Of a stretch of DNA of 64,000 nucleotides, positions 25,465 through 35,378 are shown piece after piece (the first letter of the stretch is position 1; every line of letters starts with the position of its first letter). Below the pieces are notes generated by a model. It made no database searches and was not told where the DNA came from. It was given only the letters and a program-made list of their open reading frames with translations. This DNA comes from Methanosarcina barkeri 3 (GTDB taxonomy: Archaea; Halobacteriota; Methanosarcinia; Methanosarcinales; Methanosarcinaceae), in NCBI RefSeq assembly GCF_000970305.1, contig NZ_CP009517.1:4154001-4218000 (forward strand), in the 5' to 3' direction. The position numbers and the translations under genes were made by a program.

Positions 25465-26808
25465 TTACAGCATATCCAAATATTTCTCAAGTTCCCAAGG
25501 GTGAACAATTGCTTTGTATTCATCCCATTCCATCTCTTTAGCACAGAGATAATTACTGAAAACGTGTTCTCCTAGCACTTCTTTTACGAATTCACTGACT
25601 TTCATTTCATCAACTGCCTCTTTAAGGTCTGCAGGTAGGGAGCGAATACCTTTATTTTCTCGTTCTTTTTCCGTAAGGTGGAAAATGTTCATGTTAGTCG
25701 ACTCTCCTGGATCGATCTTGTTCTTTATACCGTCAAGTCCAGCTCTGAGCATCAGGGCAAAGGCAAGATAAGGATTACACGCTGGGTCTGGACATCTTAG
25801 TTCAACTCTTGTCCCATTGCCACGAGTTGCAGGAATACGGATAAGGGAACTTCTGTTCTTTGCAGACCAGGTGAGGTAAACCGGTGCCTCATACCCGGGT
25901 ACTATTCTCTTATAGGAGTTAACAACCGGATTCGTAACAGCTGCAAATTCCTTAATGTGTTTTAACAGACCACCAATATAGTACATTGCTTCCTGGGAAA
26001 GCTGATCTGTACCCTCTGGGTCATAGAATGCGTTCTTACCTTCCTTGAAAAGGGATTGGTTAGTATGCATGCCTGAACCATTTACTCCAAAAAGAGGTTT
26101 AGGCATAAAGGTGGCATAATATCCTTTGTGATATGCAATTGATTTTACCACATATTTGAAAGTTATAACATTATCTGCGGTGCTCAGCACGTCACCGAAT
26201 CTAAAGTCAATCTCATGCTGAGAAGGTGCGACTTCGTGATGAGAAGCTTCGATCTGGAAGCCCATATGCTCAAGAGCATAATCAATATCTCTACGTACAT
26301 CTTGTGCACGGTCAAGGGGAGAGAAATCGAAGTACCCTCCATGATCCGTAAGTTCTGTGGTTGGATTTCCGTTTGCGTCAAGTCTGAAGAGGAAGAATTC
26401 CATTTCAGGACCTACATTCATTGAGTACCCCATTTTTTTGGCTTCCTCAATTGCGCTCTTAAGAACATATCTGGGGTCTCCCTCAAACGGTTGACCGTCA
26501 GGAAGATACACATCTCCAAGGATCCTGGCTACTGCTCCAGTTGTAGGTCTCCAGGGAAGGATCCTGAAAGTAGACGGATCAAGCACAAGTTTCATGTCAG
26601 ATTCTTCAATCTTTGTAAAGCCCTGGATTGAAGACCCGTCAAACATTACTCCACTTTCAAAGGCTTCTTCTAACTGTTCAACAGGTATTGCCCAGCTTTT
26701 TATGATGCCAAGTGTGTCCGTAAACTGGGTACGGATAAACTTTACGTCTCTTTCTTTTACAGCCTCTAACACATCTTCTTTGGTCATACATTTTTTTATC
26801 TGCACCAT
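25465..26808 (-). CDS. glnA: Glutamine synthetase type I
   Basis: 447 residues, the usual length for type I-alpha. Forms glutamine from glutamate, ammonia and ATP in a dodecamer. Visible signatures: FDGSSIQGF, MEFFLF (metal Glu), HEVAPSQHEIDFRF, NGSGMHTNQSLF, the ammonia/ATP region KRIVPGYEAPVYLTWS and RIPATRGNGTRVELR. The adenylylation loop of the beta type is absent; it ends HPWELEKYLDML. The ATG has GGGAAATC upstream. Its promoter carries a perfect GGTA-N6-TACC operator, so nitrogen control by NrpR and effects of PII/2-oxoglutarate are likely. It works with the glutamate synthase operon 800 bases away. Confidence 0.95.
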   Translation of the reverse strand: MVQIKKCMTKEDVLEAVKERDVKFIRTQFTDTLGIIKSWAIPVEQLEEAFESGVMFDGSSIQGFTKIEESDMKLVLDPSTFRILPWRPTTGAVARILGDVYLPDGQPFEGDPRYVLKSAIEEAKKMGYSMNVGPEMEFFLFRLDANGNPTTELTDHGGYFDFSPLDRAQDVRRDIDYALEHMGFQIEASHHEVAPSQHEIDFRFGDVLSTADNVITFKYVVKSIAYHKGYYATFMPKPLFGVNGSGMHTNQSLFKEGKNAFYDPEGTDQLSQEAMYYIGGLLKHIKEFAAVTNPVVNSYKRIVPGYEAPVYLTWSAKNRSSLIRIPATRGNGTRVELRCPDPACNPYLAFALMLRAGLDGIKNKIDPGESTNMNIFHLTEKERENKGIRSLPADLKEAVDEMKVSEFVKEVLGEHVFSNYLCAKEMEWDEYKAIVHPWELEKYLDML

Positions 26809-26836
26809 TTTGATTTCCCATCCTGACTAGGCATTA

Positions 26837-26870
26837 GGTATCCTTTTACCTATACAATAGTATATATACT
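26837..26870 (-). promoter_or_regulatory. glnA promoter with NrpR-like operator
   Basis: TATA element AGTATATATACT (26859-26870), then after about 8 bases the perfect palindrome GGTA-AAAGGA-TACC (26837-26850 on the minus strand). A repressor here would cover the transcription start, as expected for NrpR, which releases DNA on binding 2-oxoglutarate. Confidence 0.7.
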
Positions 26871-27089
26871 TTTCTTAATCGCGTATAAAAAATAAAACTG
26901 TTGAGAAATATAGTAAATCGTACTATCTTTGAAAGTACTTGTATGATTAAGCCCCAATTCTGCAGATATATTTCTAATCCCATGTATATAAATCTCATTA
27001 AAGCTAATTACACAAAAAGTGAGTCTCTTAGTGAGCTCACTTTCCTCAGTAAATTTCGTAAACTCATATTTTTTCCGCGATCAGTTCTT

Positions 27090-27177
27090 GAGCTTATCCC
27101 AAAATATTGTCTAATCTACTATTACCGCCAATATTATAACTCCTATTCTGGCATTATATTGGTTTTGGGATAGGCTC
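27090..27177. repeat. 88-bp MITE-like element with 15-bp terminal inverted repeats
   Basis: GAGCTTATCCCAAAA (27090-27104) is inverted as TTTTGGGATAGGCTC (27163-27177) with one mismatch. The inside is AT-rich and non-coding. A single similar end, GAGCCTATCCAAAAAA, lies at 7735. It resembles the ends of IS elements, so it may be a non-autonomous derivative. No clear target duplication. Next to it AAGTGAG...CTCACTT near 27018-27045 is another small hairpin. Confidence 0.45.
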
Positions 27178-27493
27178 TCTAATTAAACATGGATTTATCG
27201 GACTTTTATGCAGTAAGCAAAAGCACCTATGTAACGTATTTAGAGGCTAGAAATGATATCAATCAGTTCTCACAACTATCTGTAGATAGTTTAAACTAAT
27301 CAAAACTGTTCATAAAATGCCTTAAGGAAAATTGTTGATTTTCAAAAATACTGCTGAATGTGGAGTGAGATTTGAGTTTTTTCCGGCAATATGTATTTGC
27401 AAAAATACTGTAAAAAGCAGTATTAAAAACTTAAAGTTTTTTCAACCCAAATATTAATAAAGATCGAGGCATAGAATTATTTCCGGGTTTGGT

Positions 27494-27976
27494 ATGGTTC
27501 AAAAAATTAATTTTTTCAAGTTACTTGCCTCTGTATTGCTCTGCCAGTTTTCAGGGGCAATAGGTTCGATATTTACAGCGTCTTCTCTTGAAAACTGGTA
27601 CCTTTTGCTTGAAAAACCGACTTTTACCCCGCCACCTCAGGTATTCTTTCCCGTATGGGTTACACTTTATACACTTATGGGAATCTCATTATATCTTGTC
27701 TGGGAAAAAGGGTTGCAAGAACAAAAAGTTAAAAAGGGAATGCTTATTTTCGGAATTCAGTTAAGCCTTAACGTTATCTGGTCTTTTCTCTTTTTTGGGC
27801 TAAAATCTCCTTATTATGCTTTTATTGAGATTATTTTTCTCTGGCTTGCAATCTTCCTGACAATACTGAAATTCCGAGAAATTTCAAAAATGGCTTCATA
27901 TCTACTATTTCCTTATATCCTGTGGGTTAGCTTTGCTGCACTGCTTAATTACTATCTATGGACTCTGAACTCATGA
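27494..27976 (+). CDS. tspO: TspO/MBR family membrane protein
   Basis: 160 residues, five membrane helices, rich in aromatic residues. Family motifs: FTASSLENWYLLLEKPTFTP followed by PPQVFFPVWVTLYTLMGIS (the WY..L.KP.FTPP..VF..VW..LY signature), then NVIWSFLFFGLKSPYYAFIE and PYILWVSFAALLNYYLW. TspO proteins bind tetrapyrroles and influence stress responses in bacteria; the archaeal role is not settled. It stands alone, 685 bases from glnA and with no operon partner. The ATG at 27494 has only a weak GGGTTTGGT before it. Confidence 0.9.
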   Translation: MVQKINFFKLLASVLLCQFSGAIGSIFTASSLENWYLLLEKPTFTPPPQVFFPVWVTLYTLMGISLYLVWEKGLQEQKVKKGMLIFGIQLSLNVIWSFLFFGLKSPYYAFIEIIFLWLAIFLTILKFREISKMASYLLFPYILWVSFAALLNYYLWTLNS

Positions 27977-28130
27977 CCTAAGATTTAAAACTCATTATTG
28001 AGCTCCTGAATTACTCTAGCCTGCTTTCGTTAAAAATTTACTTAAAAACGGTTTGTTCAAAATTGATTATTATCTAAAATTAGTCATAACTATTAAGTCT
28101 ACGGCAATGTTCCGAATTATCTATAAATTC

Positions 28131-28213
28131 AAAGTCAAATTTTTGTGTACTTAGCATAATTCAGTTCTCTCAAAAGTCAAATTTTTGTGTCTTAGCATAA
28201 TTCAGTTCTCTCA
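28131..28213. repeat. Tandem duplication of about 42 bp
   Basis: Units 28131-28172 and 28173-28213 differ by a one-base deletion; both contain AAAGTCAAATTTTTGTGT and TTAGCATAATTCAGTTCTCT. Non-coding gap 27977-28694; the short TTG-started frame at 28281-28481 in this gap has no ribosome binding site. Confidence 0.8.
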
Positions 28214-28694
28214 ATATTGACTTCTCAAACTACTAACTTATTAAGAGTTATAATTTTACAGAAAACAAAAATGCGATTCCTTGAATAACATGCATAACTA
28301 TATGAAAATGCATGCTAACGGCAACATTTTCATGCTAAACTGGCATACTACCAGCTTACCAAAAAAGTTGGTTGATATCATTTTGATGAAAACAAGAAAA
28401 TTGATAACTAATCGTGAACAGATAAAAAGGCACTCTATTGATAATAGTCAAAAAAATAAACTCATTAAAATTGTACGTTGAATCTTAATAGCAATAACTA
28501 TCGATGCTGTTTTAACCATAGTTATATAGACTGTTTAAGACTATTTTTAAATTAGTTAACTTGATATACTTTTATCTGAACCATGTTTTATACTGGAGTT
28601 CTGGAATGACATCCTTAATAACTAAAAAAGTTGTAAAGAAAGTTTGCCTAAATGCCCAGGGTTAAACTTTCGTTTTTCAAATAATATAATCGTG

Positions 28695-28904
28695 TTACAA
28701 AGCTCCACAGCCACAGCTTCTTCCTAGAAGAGTCGATATTCGGTGCTTCAGATGGTGAATATCATCTTCGGACATGTTCTGAAGCTCTTTTTTATGTTCT
28801 TTTTCTATATGATCTAGCATAGCATTTTCAACTTCTTCCAGTTCATTGCCAGCAGCCATAAAATTACACTTGAACCCCAGATCACTACATTTTATTATTT
28901 TCAT
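28695..28904 (-). CDS. DUF1059 family small protein
   Basis: 69 residues from ATG 28904, chosen because GAGGAG stands 5 bases upstream; an ATG 6 codons earlier lies before that site. The sequence MKIIKCSDLGFKCNFMAAGN, then MLDHIEKEHKKELQ, has the DUF1059 pattern with Cys near residues 6 and 13 and two His (CSDLGFKC..., DHIEKEH), suggesting a small metal site. The end GRSCGCGAL adds two Cys. Function unknown; often found near stress genes. The nearest gene is the Hsp20-like one, same strand, 130 bases upstream. Confidence 0.75.
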   Translation of the reverse strand: MKIIKCSDLGFKCNFMAAGNELEEVENAMLDHIEKEHKKELQNMSEDDIHHLKHRISTLLGRSCGCGAL

Positions 28905-29034
28905 AAAATCTCCTCTATGCAAATAGGTGTTAATAGAAACAATCTTTGTTAATTAAATAAAAATACAATAAAGATTAATAGGATATAAAATTAAGTTTTT
29001 TAGTTATTTTACAATAATCTATTCCTTCATAGTC

Positions 29035-29343
29035 CTACTCAATCGGAACATACCTTGCACACGTAAAATCCTCTTTATAAGGAATTTTGATAGTAAGCAT
29101 TCCTCCATTGTTGGCTGCAACTGCTTTCTCTGGATCTACAGGCCCATCCAGAAAAAAAGATCCCAAGTACTCTACGGTTTTACTGAATGCTTTTAGATAA
29201 AAACTGTTTTCATGCATTAAAAGTGTAATATTCTCACTTTCTACATCGGGAAGTTCAACTTCCAAAGTAAGATATTGATGTTTATCATCATGATACATTG
29301 CTAGTATTGGAGTTTTCAATACTCTGGGTACTGCACTTTCCAT
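29035..29343 (-). CDS. Small Hsp20/alpha-crystallin-like protein
   Basis: 102 residues, AGGAGAG ribosome binding site. The alpha-crystallin fold is recognisable from YLTLEVELPDVESENITLLM, NSFYLKAFSKT and the second half GGMLTIKIPYKE (the family's ...G.L.I..P motif). Both N-terminal arm and C-terminal IxI tail are very short, so higher oligomers may not form as in classical small heat-shock proteins. Presumed ATP-independent chaperone in the cytoplasm. Methanosarcina has several such short versions. The long AT-rich upstream gap (to 30263) includes TATA-like tracts. Confidence 0.7.
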   Translation of the reverse strand: MESAVPRVLKTPILAMYHDDKHQYLTLEVELPDVESENITLLMHENSFYLKAFSKTVEYLGSFFLDGPVDPEKAVAANNGGMLTIKIPYKEDFTCARYVPIE

Positions 29344-29461
29344 GACACTCTCTCCTTAAAGAAGATTCCAGTAAAATCTCTCTTCTTACTCGATTTAACG
29401 TACACTGCTTTCTCAACAGGTGCTGACAAATTACCTTTTCTTTAAGTATACGGTTTGAAAA

Positions 29462-29565
29462 TTAGCGACTGCTTTTTTTCGGGCTTATAGGACAGCAGAT
29501 TGCGTAACTGTCTGCATACTCAACTCCTTCTGTGGTAGCTTTTACATAGAAAATATCTTCAGTAA
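29462..29565 (-). pseudogene. Possible C-terminal gene remnant
   Basis: The minus strand reads EDIFYVKATTEGVEYADSYA, then ICCPISPKKSSR and a stop, which looks like protein. There is no start codon in frame and a stop lies just upstream. It is in the 920-base gap 29344-30263, otherwise AT-rich and without genes that I can see. Confidence 0.3.
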
Positions 29566-30263
29566 TTTAAGAGGTATTGTTTTCTTTTTTACTCTAGAAG
29601 AATTATTTCTATTTTCAGGTTTTCAAATCAGTCATTAAGATATACACTAATAATCGATGATAGTCACAAAGTATCTACCATTACTTATCCCCAAAATAAC
29701 ATTATTGGTTAACGTATTTATATATATCCTAGTCATAAATCTGGAAATATATAATTATAATTATAATTATTGAATTACAGATATTCAAATAATATTAAAA
29801 ATCCTTTATTACTTTTAAAATAAGTCTATTTTCTAGCTTAATCAACTTATGGTTCGAAAATTAGTCCTATAATATAAAGATATCTCTTATATATTCTTTT
29901 AATCTTCTATTTGTCATGTAATAAAGAAAAAACTTTTTAATAGAAAACAAAAGCGGAAAATTATTAGGAACCAAATTTCAAGAAGTAAAATTGGACAGGA
30001 TGATCTATCAGATACTTTAGAGAATTTTAAATGAAAAAGAACAGTGTCTAAGAGATTAGTTTAGAAACTTTATTTCCTATTTATATAAACCATCTGAGGC
30101 ATAACTAGTTGTGTAAAACTATCAAGATATTTGTTCAAACTCAATAGTTTCAATAAATTACTAATTAAATTTATACCCACTTAAAACAGGGGATCTAATA
30201 CTGGGGTCTAACATAAATGACAGAAGTGATCCAATAAGGTAGAGGGAAGGGGTTGATTAACGA

Positions 30264-31283
30264 GTGACCGGAAACGTCATAGAAGTAAACAATCTTGAGC
30301 ATTCATACGGTTCTATAAAAGCTGTTGACAATATCAGTTTTACTGTAAAGCAAGGAGAGATTTTCTCATTTCTTGGCCCAAACGGAGCGGGAAAGAGTAC
30401 TGTTATTAATATCCTCACCACACTCAGGAAACTCCAGAAAGGCGAAGCGAGAGTTAACGGGTATGATGTTGCAAAGGAACCAAACTCAGTAAGGAGGTCG
30501 ATAGGCATTGTTTTCCAGATGCTTTGTCTCGATCATGAAATGACAGTATCTGAGAATCTTGAATATCATGGCAGGATTTACTCGATGAAAAAAAAAGAAA
30601 GAAGTAAACGCATCGAGGAACTTTTAAAACTTACAGATCTGGAAAGTAAAAAGGATACCCTGGGAAAAGATCTGAGCGGTGGCATGAAGCGAAGGCTTGA
30701 GCTGGCAAGAGGGTTGATGACAAAACCTGCAGTCCTTTTTCTTGACGAACCAACGATAGGTTTCGATATCCAGACGAGAATGAGAATGTGGGAATACCTT
30801 AGAGAGATTAAGAGAGAGGGCACTACCATATTCCTGACAACACACTATATGGAAGAAGCCGATCAGTTGAGCGACAGAATAAGCATAATTGACCATGGGA
30901 AAATAATCGTAACTGGAACCTCCAATGAGTTGAAGAATAAACTTGGTAAAGACCTTATTTACCTGGAAACAAGTGATAATAAGGCTGCTGCAGAGATATT
31001 AAGGTCACTGGCGTCAGTTAAAAATGTAACAGAAGATACAAAATCCCTGAGAATTATGATCGGAGAGGATGTCACACATGTGCTTCCTCAAATTATGGAT
31101 AAAATTCGGGGAGGGGGGATAGAGATTATAATTGTAAATATTAAAAAACCGTCAATGGATGATGTTTTTGTTCATTATACAGGACATGAATTAAGGGAAG
31201 GTAATGGAAACGGAAATGCAAATGCAAATGCAAATGCAAATGAAAAACAACAAGAAATAGAAACGGCGGTGGTTTCTAAATGA
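30264..31283 (+). CDS. ABC exporter ATP-binding protein (DrrA-like)
   Basis: 339 residues from GTG at 30264 with GGGGTTGAT upstream. Walker A GPNGAGKST (about 39-47), Q-loop IVFQM, signature LSGGMKRRLELARGL, Walker B AVLFLDEPT and H-loop TTHYMEEAD are all intact, and the extra C-terminal part is the DrrA-type domain. It ends in a low-complexity Asn-Gly/Asn-Ala tract coded by hexamer repeats (31204-31248), then EKQQEIETAVVSK. It powers export of an unknown hydrophobic compound together with the next gene, which it overlaps by 4 bases (ATGA). Confidence 0.9.
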   Translation: MTGNVIEVNNLEHSYGSIKAVDNISFTVKQGEIFSFLGPNGAGKSTVINILTTLRKLQKGEARVNGYDVAKEPNSVRRSIGIVFQMLCLDHEMTVSENLEYHGRIYSMKKKERSKRIEELLKLTDLESKKDTLGKDLSGGMKRRLELARGLMTKPAVLFLDEPTIGFDIQTRMRMWEYLREIKREGTTIFLTTHYMEEADQLSDRISIIDHGKIIVTGTSNELKNKLGKDLIYLETSDNKAAAEILRSLASVKNVTEDTKSLRIMIGEDVTHVLPQIMDKIRGGGIEIIIVNIKKPSMDDVFVHYTGHELREGNGNGNANANANANEKQQEIETAVVSK

Positions 31284-32113
31284 GCTTTGAATTTCGTGCT
31301 ATATACTGGAGAGAGATGGTGAAATACTTCAGATATAAATCAATGCTCATCACTTCAATGGTCCAGCCTGTAATGTGGCTGGCATTCTTTGGGCTTGCTA
31401 TGTCAGATAGTTTTGAAAAATTAACTTCACTTGTTCCAAGTGAACCTGGAGTTCCAGTAGTCGCGTATATTTCGTATATGGGTGCAGGAATAATTGCAAT
31501 GGATGTGTTGTTCAGCAGTTTGTTTGGAGGAACCACCCTCATGTTTGACAAAAAGTTTAGCCTTTTGAGGGAAACTCTTGCAAGTCCAGTTCCCAGGTCT
31601 CATATAATTCTAGGTATCGGACTTTCCGCTGTGACTAAAGCTTTATTCCAAACTTTCATAATAATAGGGTTTGGAAAACTTGTAGGAATGGAATTCTTTA
31701 AGGGATATACCCTCATTGAAACTCTCATCTCAATGGTGGGTATTATGTTACTTGTGGCAATTTTTACTCTAGGCTTCCTTTTTCTATCAGGTTCAATTGC
31801 AATTACCGTTGAAAATCCAGAAGGAATGCAGTCTATTCTCACCCTGGTTAGCATGCCCATTTTCTTCGTAAGTAACGCCCTTTATCCCATTGACGGCTTT
31901 CCTACTTTCCTCAAGGTTCTATCAATGTTTAACCCGCTGACCCTTCTGGCAGGTGGAATTCGTTATTTTGCTTTGGGGACCAATTTCTCCGTGATGGGAA
32001 ATCACTATATCTATACTACAGTAGATATAGTTGTGGCTTTCCTCGGCCTCATTTTCTTCGCCCTTGTAATGCTATCTGCTGCAATGTGGAGATTTAATAA
32101 AGTAGATATATAA
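31280..32113 (+). CDS. ABC-2 type exporter permease (DrrB-like)
   Basis: 277 residues with six membrane helices. The ABC-2 signature region is visible: TLASPVPRSHIILGIGLSAV, then the C-terminal VSMPIFFVSNALYPIDGFPT and FLKVLSMFNPLTLLAGGIRY. Start ATG overlaps the stop of the ATPase gene, so the two are translated together. The substrate is unknown; related pairs export drugs or lipids. No regulator lies adjacent, and a long gap follows. Confidence 0.9.
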   Translation: MSFEFRAIYWREMVKYFRYKSMLITSMVQPVMWLAFFGLAMSDSFEKLTSLVPSEPGVPVVAYISYMGAGIIAMDVLFSSLFGGTTLMFDKKFSLLRETLASPVPRSHIILGIGLSAVTKALFQTFIIIGFGKLVGMEFFKGYTLIETLISMVGIMLLVAIFTLGFLFLSGSIAITVENPEGMQSILTLVSMPIFFVSNALYPIDGFPTFLKVLSMFNPLTLLAGGIRYFALGTNFSVMGNHYIYTTVDIVVAFLGLIFFALVMLSAAMWRFNKVDI

Positions 32114-35107
32114 TTTCCACGATTTGCTTATTTTTTTAATTTTTCTTGAAAGCTGGAAAGTGTTTCCATTTAACACCATGTTTTTATACTTATTTAAATT
32201 ACATATGAAATATTTATTTAATTTATATTTGGAGAGAAATTTAGATACACAATCAGTTTTTATTTAGAAAACAGTTATGAATCATAACTCCAGGCATCTT
32301 AATTAGATATATCCTTCAGTTAAGCTTAACAAAACACAGTAAAACACTATATAACTATGCGTAACACTTTTCAAGAGGATGCTTTGAGTCTTGCTCTTTC
32401 TTGGACTAAATAGTGAAAACACGGAATAGGCTTAAAAACTTGATTTCAAAACTTTGTTTTTCAGGTTTCTTTCCTACGAAATTACCAACTATTACTCTCT
32501 GCTACTTCTTATTTGAGGAAAAAGTTTTGGTTATGTTAGTTATGGAATCTGAATTACCGGCTTTGTAGAAATCTATCTGAACTTCAGTTTTCAGGTTAAT
32601 TTTAAAATCCAAAGTTTAAAACTGCAGTTATAGTATAGAATCGGAACTCTTTACTAGATCTAAATAAAAACTCCTCACATGGTCTTAAACTACATATAAA
32701 CAACTAAAGCAGGGAAAACAGGTAAAAAGACACATCGTTAGGGTTACAGATGATTTTTCTTTGGTTATGTCATTTGTATCAGGTCTTTCTATGCCCTTTT
32801 AAGGCTGCAAGGTATGAAAGTCTAGAACCAGCTAAACCTCGATAAGATGGGATAAAGAGTAAATCGGCACAAGAGGATTCCAGCCTCCAGTGTATTAAGC
32901 AGTTAGATAAGCTCACGATCGTCATCCAGCTCACCGATTTTTCCATAACTATAGGTGACAATTAATTAATCATAGGAACTTTTGGTTTTAAGACTAGGAA
33001 AATTGCTTTTGGTTGAAATTAAGGACTTTTACAAAGCCTTATTTTTTAATTAAAAGTTCAAATCTTTTTGTTTTAAGTCTATTCCATAACTCAAAACTGA
33101 TTCTCCAGGCCTCGAATAAGAAAGGATCAATGAGTTTCGGATCACAAAAATTAGCTCTAAAATTTTTATTTATTTAGAAGATAAAACTGATTTTGGAATG
33201 AGCTGTTTGAATATTCAAATCTTCTGTCACTTTAAAAGATTAAATCTAATTTTTATCCTTAGTTTGACAGTATAAACTAAATTAAGTAAGAGGCTTCAAT
33301 TTTTTGTCAAAAATCAATTAACAGTATTCATAAATTTCGTAAAATTGCCTCTGATTTTCCAGCTTCACAATCACTATAAAGCGAATTAGTAGAGATTTTT
33401 GTCCCATTTTATCACTTTTGGCACCTAACTTTTGGGATAGTACCTATATTTTATCTGAGATTCACGCCATCTGTCAAATTCTATACCACAATTTTGGTCA
33501 AAAATCATAATTGGTCAAAAATCATAAAAATAGCCATCAAGAGAAAGAGAATCATCTGTCAAATAGAATCGTAAAAAATTGGCAAAAATTTGTTGAAATA
33601 ATATTATGTATCATTCCAACGGATATGAAAGCAATCTTCCCACATAAAAATCAAACTGTCAAACTAAGGTTTCATTAAAAACCTTAAAATCTTATTATTT
33701 AGAACTCTTTAAGGCTCTGTTCCAAAATCCAGTGATTTTTACATTTCTTGAATGAAAATCTGAATTAGCAAGAAGAATCCCGTTTTCATCAAAATCAGTA
33801 TTCGATATCTAAAGACTTCAAACCTGAAATCACACTACAAGAATGGTGACCAGTTACAAAGTCCAGTGGTTTTGAATTTTATAGCCATCATTTGCTTCTG
33901 GTACTGAGTCCTCTTTAATTGATTCTTAAAAATATCTTTTAAATTTCAGTTCCTCTGCCTAAGCTATATCCTTATTGGATTCTCAAATAAAAGAACACAG
34001 CTGGTATGTGAAAACTCATTCTACTGAATTCTTATAACTGTTTGATCAATCACTTTAGTAGTTTCTCTAGAAAAAACATGAATCCAGTCACTTTTGCTAA
34101 GAAAAAATGATACAGGTCACATTCATGCATGAGCATGTAATCTAAACCTGTATTGGGATATCATAGAGAACGGTAACTGACTAGTAAACACCTGGGATCT
34201 ATTTCATCTGGAAAATCTTCCGAAACCGCCAAAGCTAGAACCATCGATGTACATCAGCTTAAACCTTACTATCTCTAGAAATAAGGTGATTTTTGTATAA
34301 CTTAAATAAAGCATTGACATTGTAAGTACCTCCACGTATCTACTTTCAAGCTGTCTTTTTTAATTCGTTTTCCTTCAGTTAAAATTAACTTATCTTCCAG
34401 TTTAACCTGCTTCTTCCAGTTTAACCCGCTTCCTCCAGTTTAACCCGGTTCCTCCAGTTTAACCCGGTTTACGGATTACTTCGGATAGTATGTGTCTTCG
34501 CCAAACCCCCTTAGACGTCCATTTTATATCATACTCCCAAACTATACTCCCAGGAATTTACTTTGGAACTATAGGTAAGTATAAACAATCTTGAAGATTT
34601 CCAGCTAAAAGATTCGTGAATTTGAAGAGTTATATCTTGGAAATTTAGATTGTTTATATTTGTTTCTGTCTATTAAATTTCTTAATTTATTATTAAAAAA
34701 TACTTTTTCCAATAATAAACTACTAAGGAGCATCAATACGAGAGTATACACTAAATTTATATATAATGTGAAGAACGAAAACTCCTTACAAATAATAGTC
34801 TCTTAGTTTTTGGACACAGAATCTTTTGCTACAACATTTACACAGGATTACGAAGCATGTCGTTTTTTTTGGTTTCTATTTAAATTTATCAGAGATAAAT
34901 GCCGTATGAGAGAAGCAATAGTGTTCAAAAAATATTAAGCTCTCCTGATTTTGAACTTTTTAAAAACAACTTAAAGTTTTGTACCGTTTCTTATCTCATA
35001 TTTTCAAAACTTATATTTAAAACTGTAGAAGCTTTCAAAAACTTGAATATTAAGAAAATAAAAAAGAAGTAAAAAAGTGGCAGTATTTTGTTTCTTTTGC
35101 GAAGACG
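32114..35107. other. 3-kb stretch without a recognisable gene
   Basis: AT-rich on both strands with frequent stops. I see one tandem repeat (34392-34467), a hairpin ATACAGGT...ACCTGTAT near 34110-34160, and isolated IS-end-like fragments (near 33413 and 33713). The only frame of 60 codons (32779-32961, minus) has no start signal. It may be decayed genes, untranslated RNA or both. Confidence 0.6.
34392..34467. repeat. 19-bp tandem repeat, four units
   Basis: Units 34392-34410, 34411-34429, 34430-34448 and 34449-34467, each close to TTCCTCCAGTTTAACCCGG, drifting at two or three positions. A half unit precedes. No spacers, so not a CRISPR array. Confidence 0.85.
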
Positions 35108-35132
35108 AAGTTGCCTGAAAAACAGGCAACTT
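35108..35132 (-). terminator. 10-bp hairpin beyond the small-ORF cluster
   Basis: AAGTTGCCTG (35108-35117) pairs exactly with CAGGCAACTT (35123-35132) around AAAAA. It lies 34 bases past the last small ORF. The T-rich side is on the plus strand, so it may serve either strand. Confidence 0.5.
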
Positions 35133-35166
35133 TATGTTATTTTTATTTCTTAATCAACGCTTTTGC

Positions 35167-35244
35167 TTAGTCGCTGTAGAAAAATTTGAAGACTTCAGCT
35201 GTATAGGCTTTTGTGATCTGTGAATAGTAAATACTGTATATCAT
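35167..35244 (-). CDS. 25-residue small protein, paralogue of the next
   Basis: ATG 35244 to TAA 35167. Peptide MIYSIYYSQ...AYTAEVFKFFYSD. GGAGAG stands 9 bases before the ATG. It matches the 25-residue protein at 35379-35456 in length and at about 14 positions: MIY(S/A)I(Y/F)YS, then AY-AEVFKFFY-D, with Tyr and Phe making up a third of residues. It is conserved in protein while codons differ, which favours real coding. No family recognised; the aromatic, amphipathic pattern could suit a membrane-surface peptide, but that is inference. Last member of the minus-strand set of four. Confidence 0.6.
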   Translation of the reverse strand: MIYSIYYSQITKAYTAEVFKFFYSD

Positions 35245-35378
35245 ATTATCTGTCTCTCCAATATCTACTGAGTTTGTTCGCCTACCGTTATACCTCCGGC
35301 TTTCTGCAGTCAAGAAATAATAGACCATATGGTCATTCTCCGACTGCAGAAACTGTTTAATTTACAGCCTGACTAACA

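Noticed and set aside
26901-27173. 90-codon ORF upstream of glnA
   Set aside because: TTG start, no site, and runs through the MITE-like element; no protein pattern.
28281-28481. 66-codon ORF after tspO
   Set aside because: Starts with TTG without a ribosome binding site, composition is Asn/Lys/Met-rich as expected from AT-rich non-coding DNA.
32779-32961. 60-codon minus-strand ORF in the gene-poor region
   Set aside because: No ribosome binding site and no recognisable domain; no paralogue or neighbour supports it.
34392-34467. CRISPR array
   Set aside because: Repeats are directly adjacent without spacers and no cas genes are present in the window.
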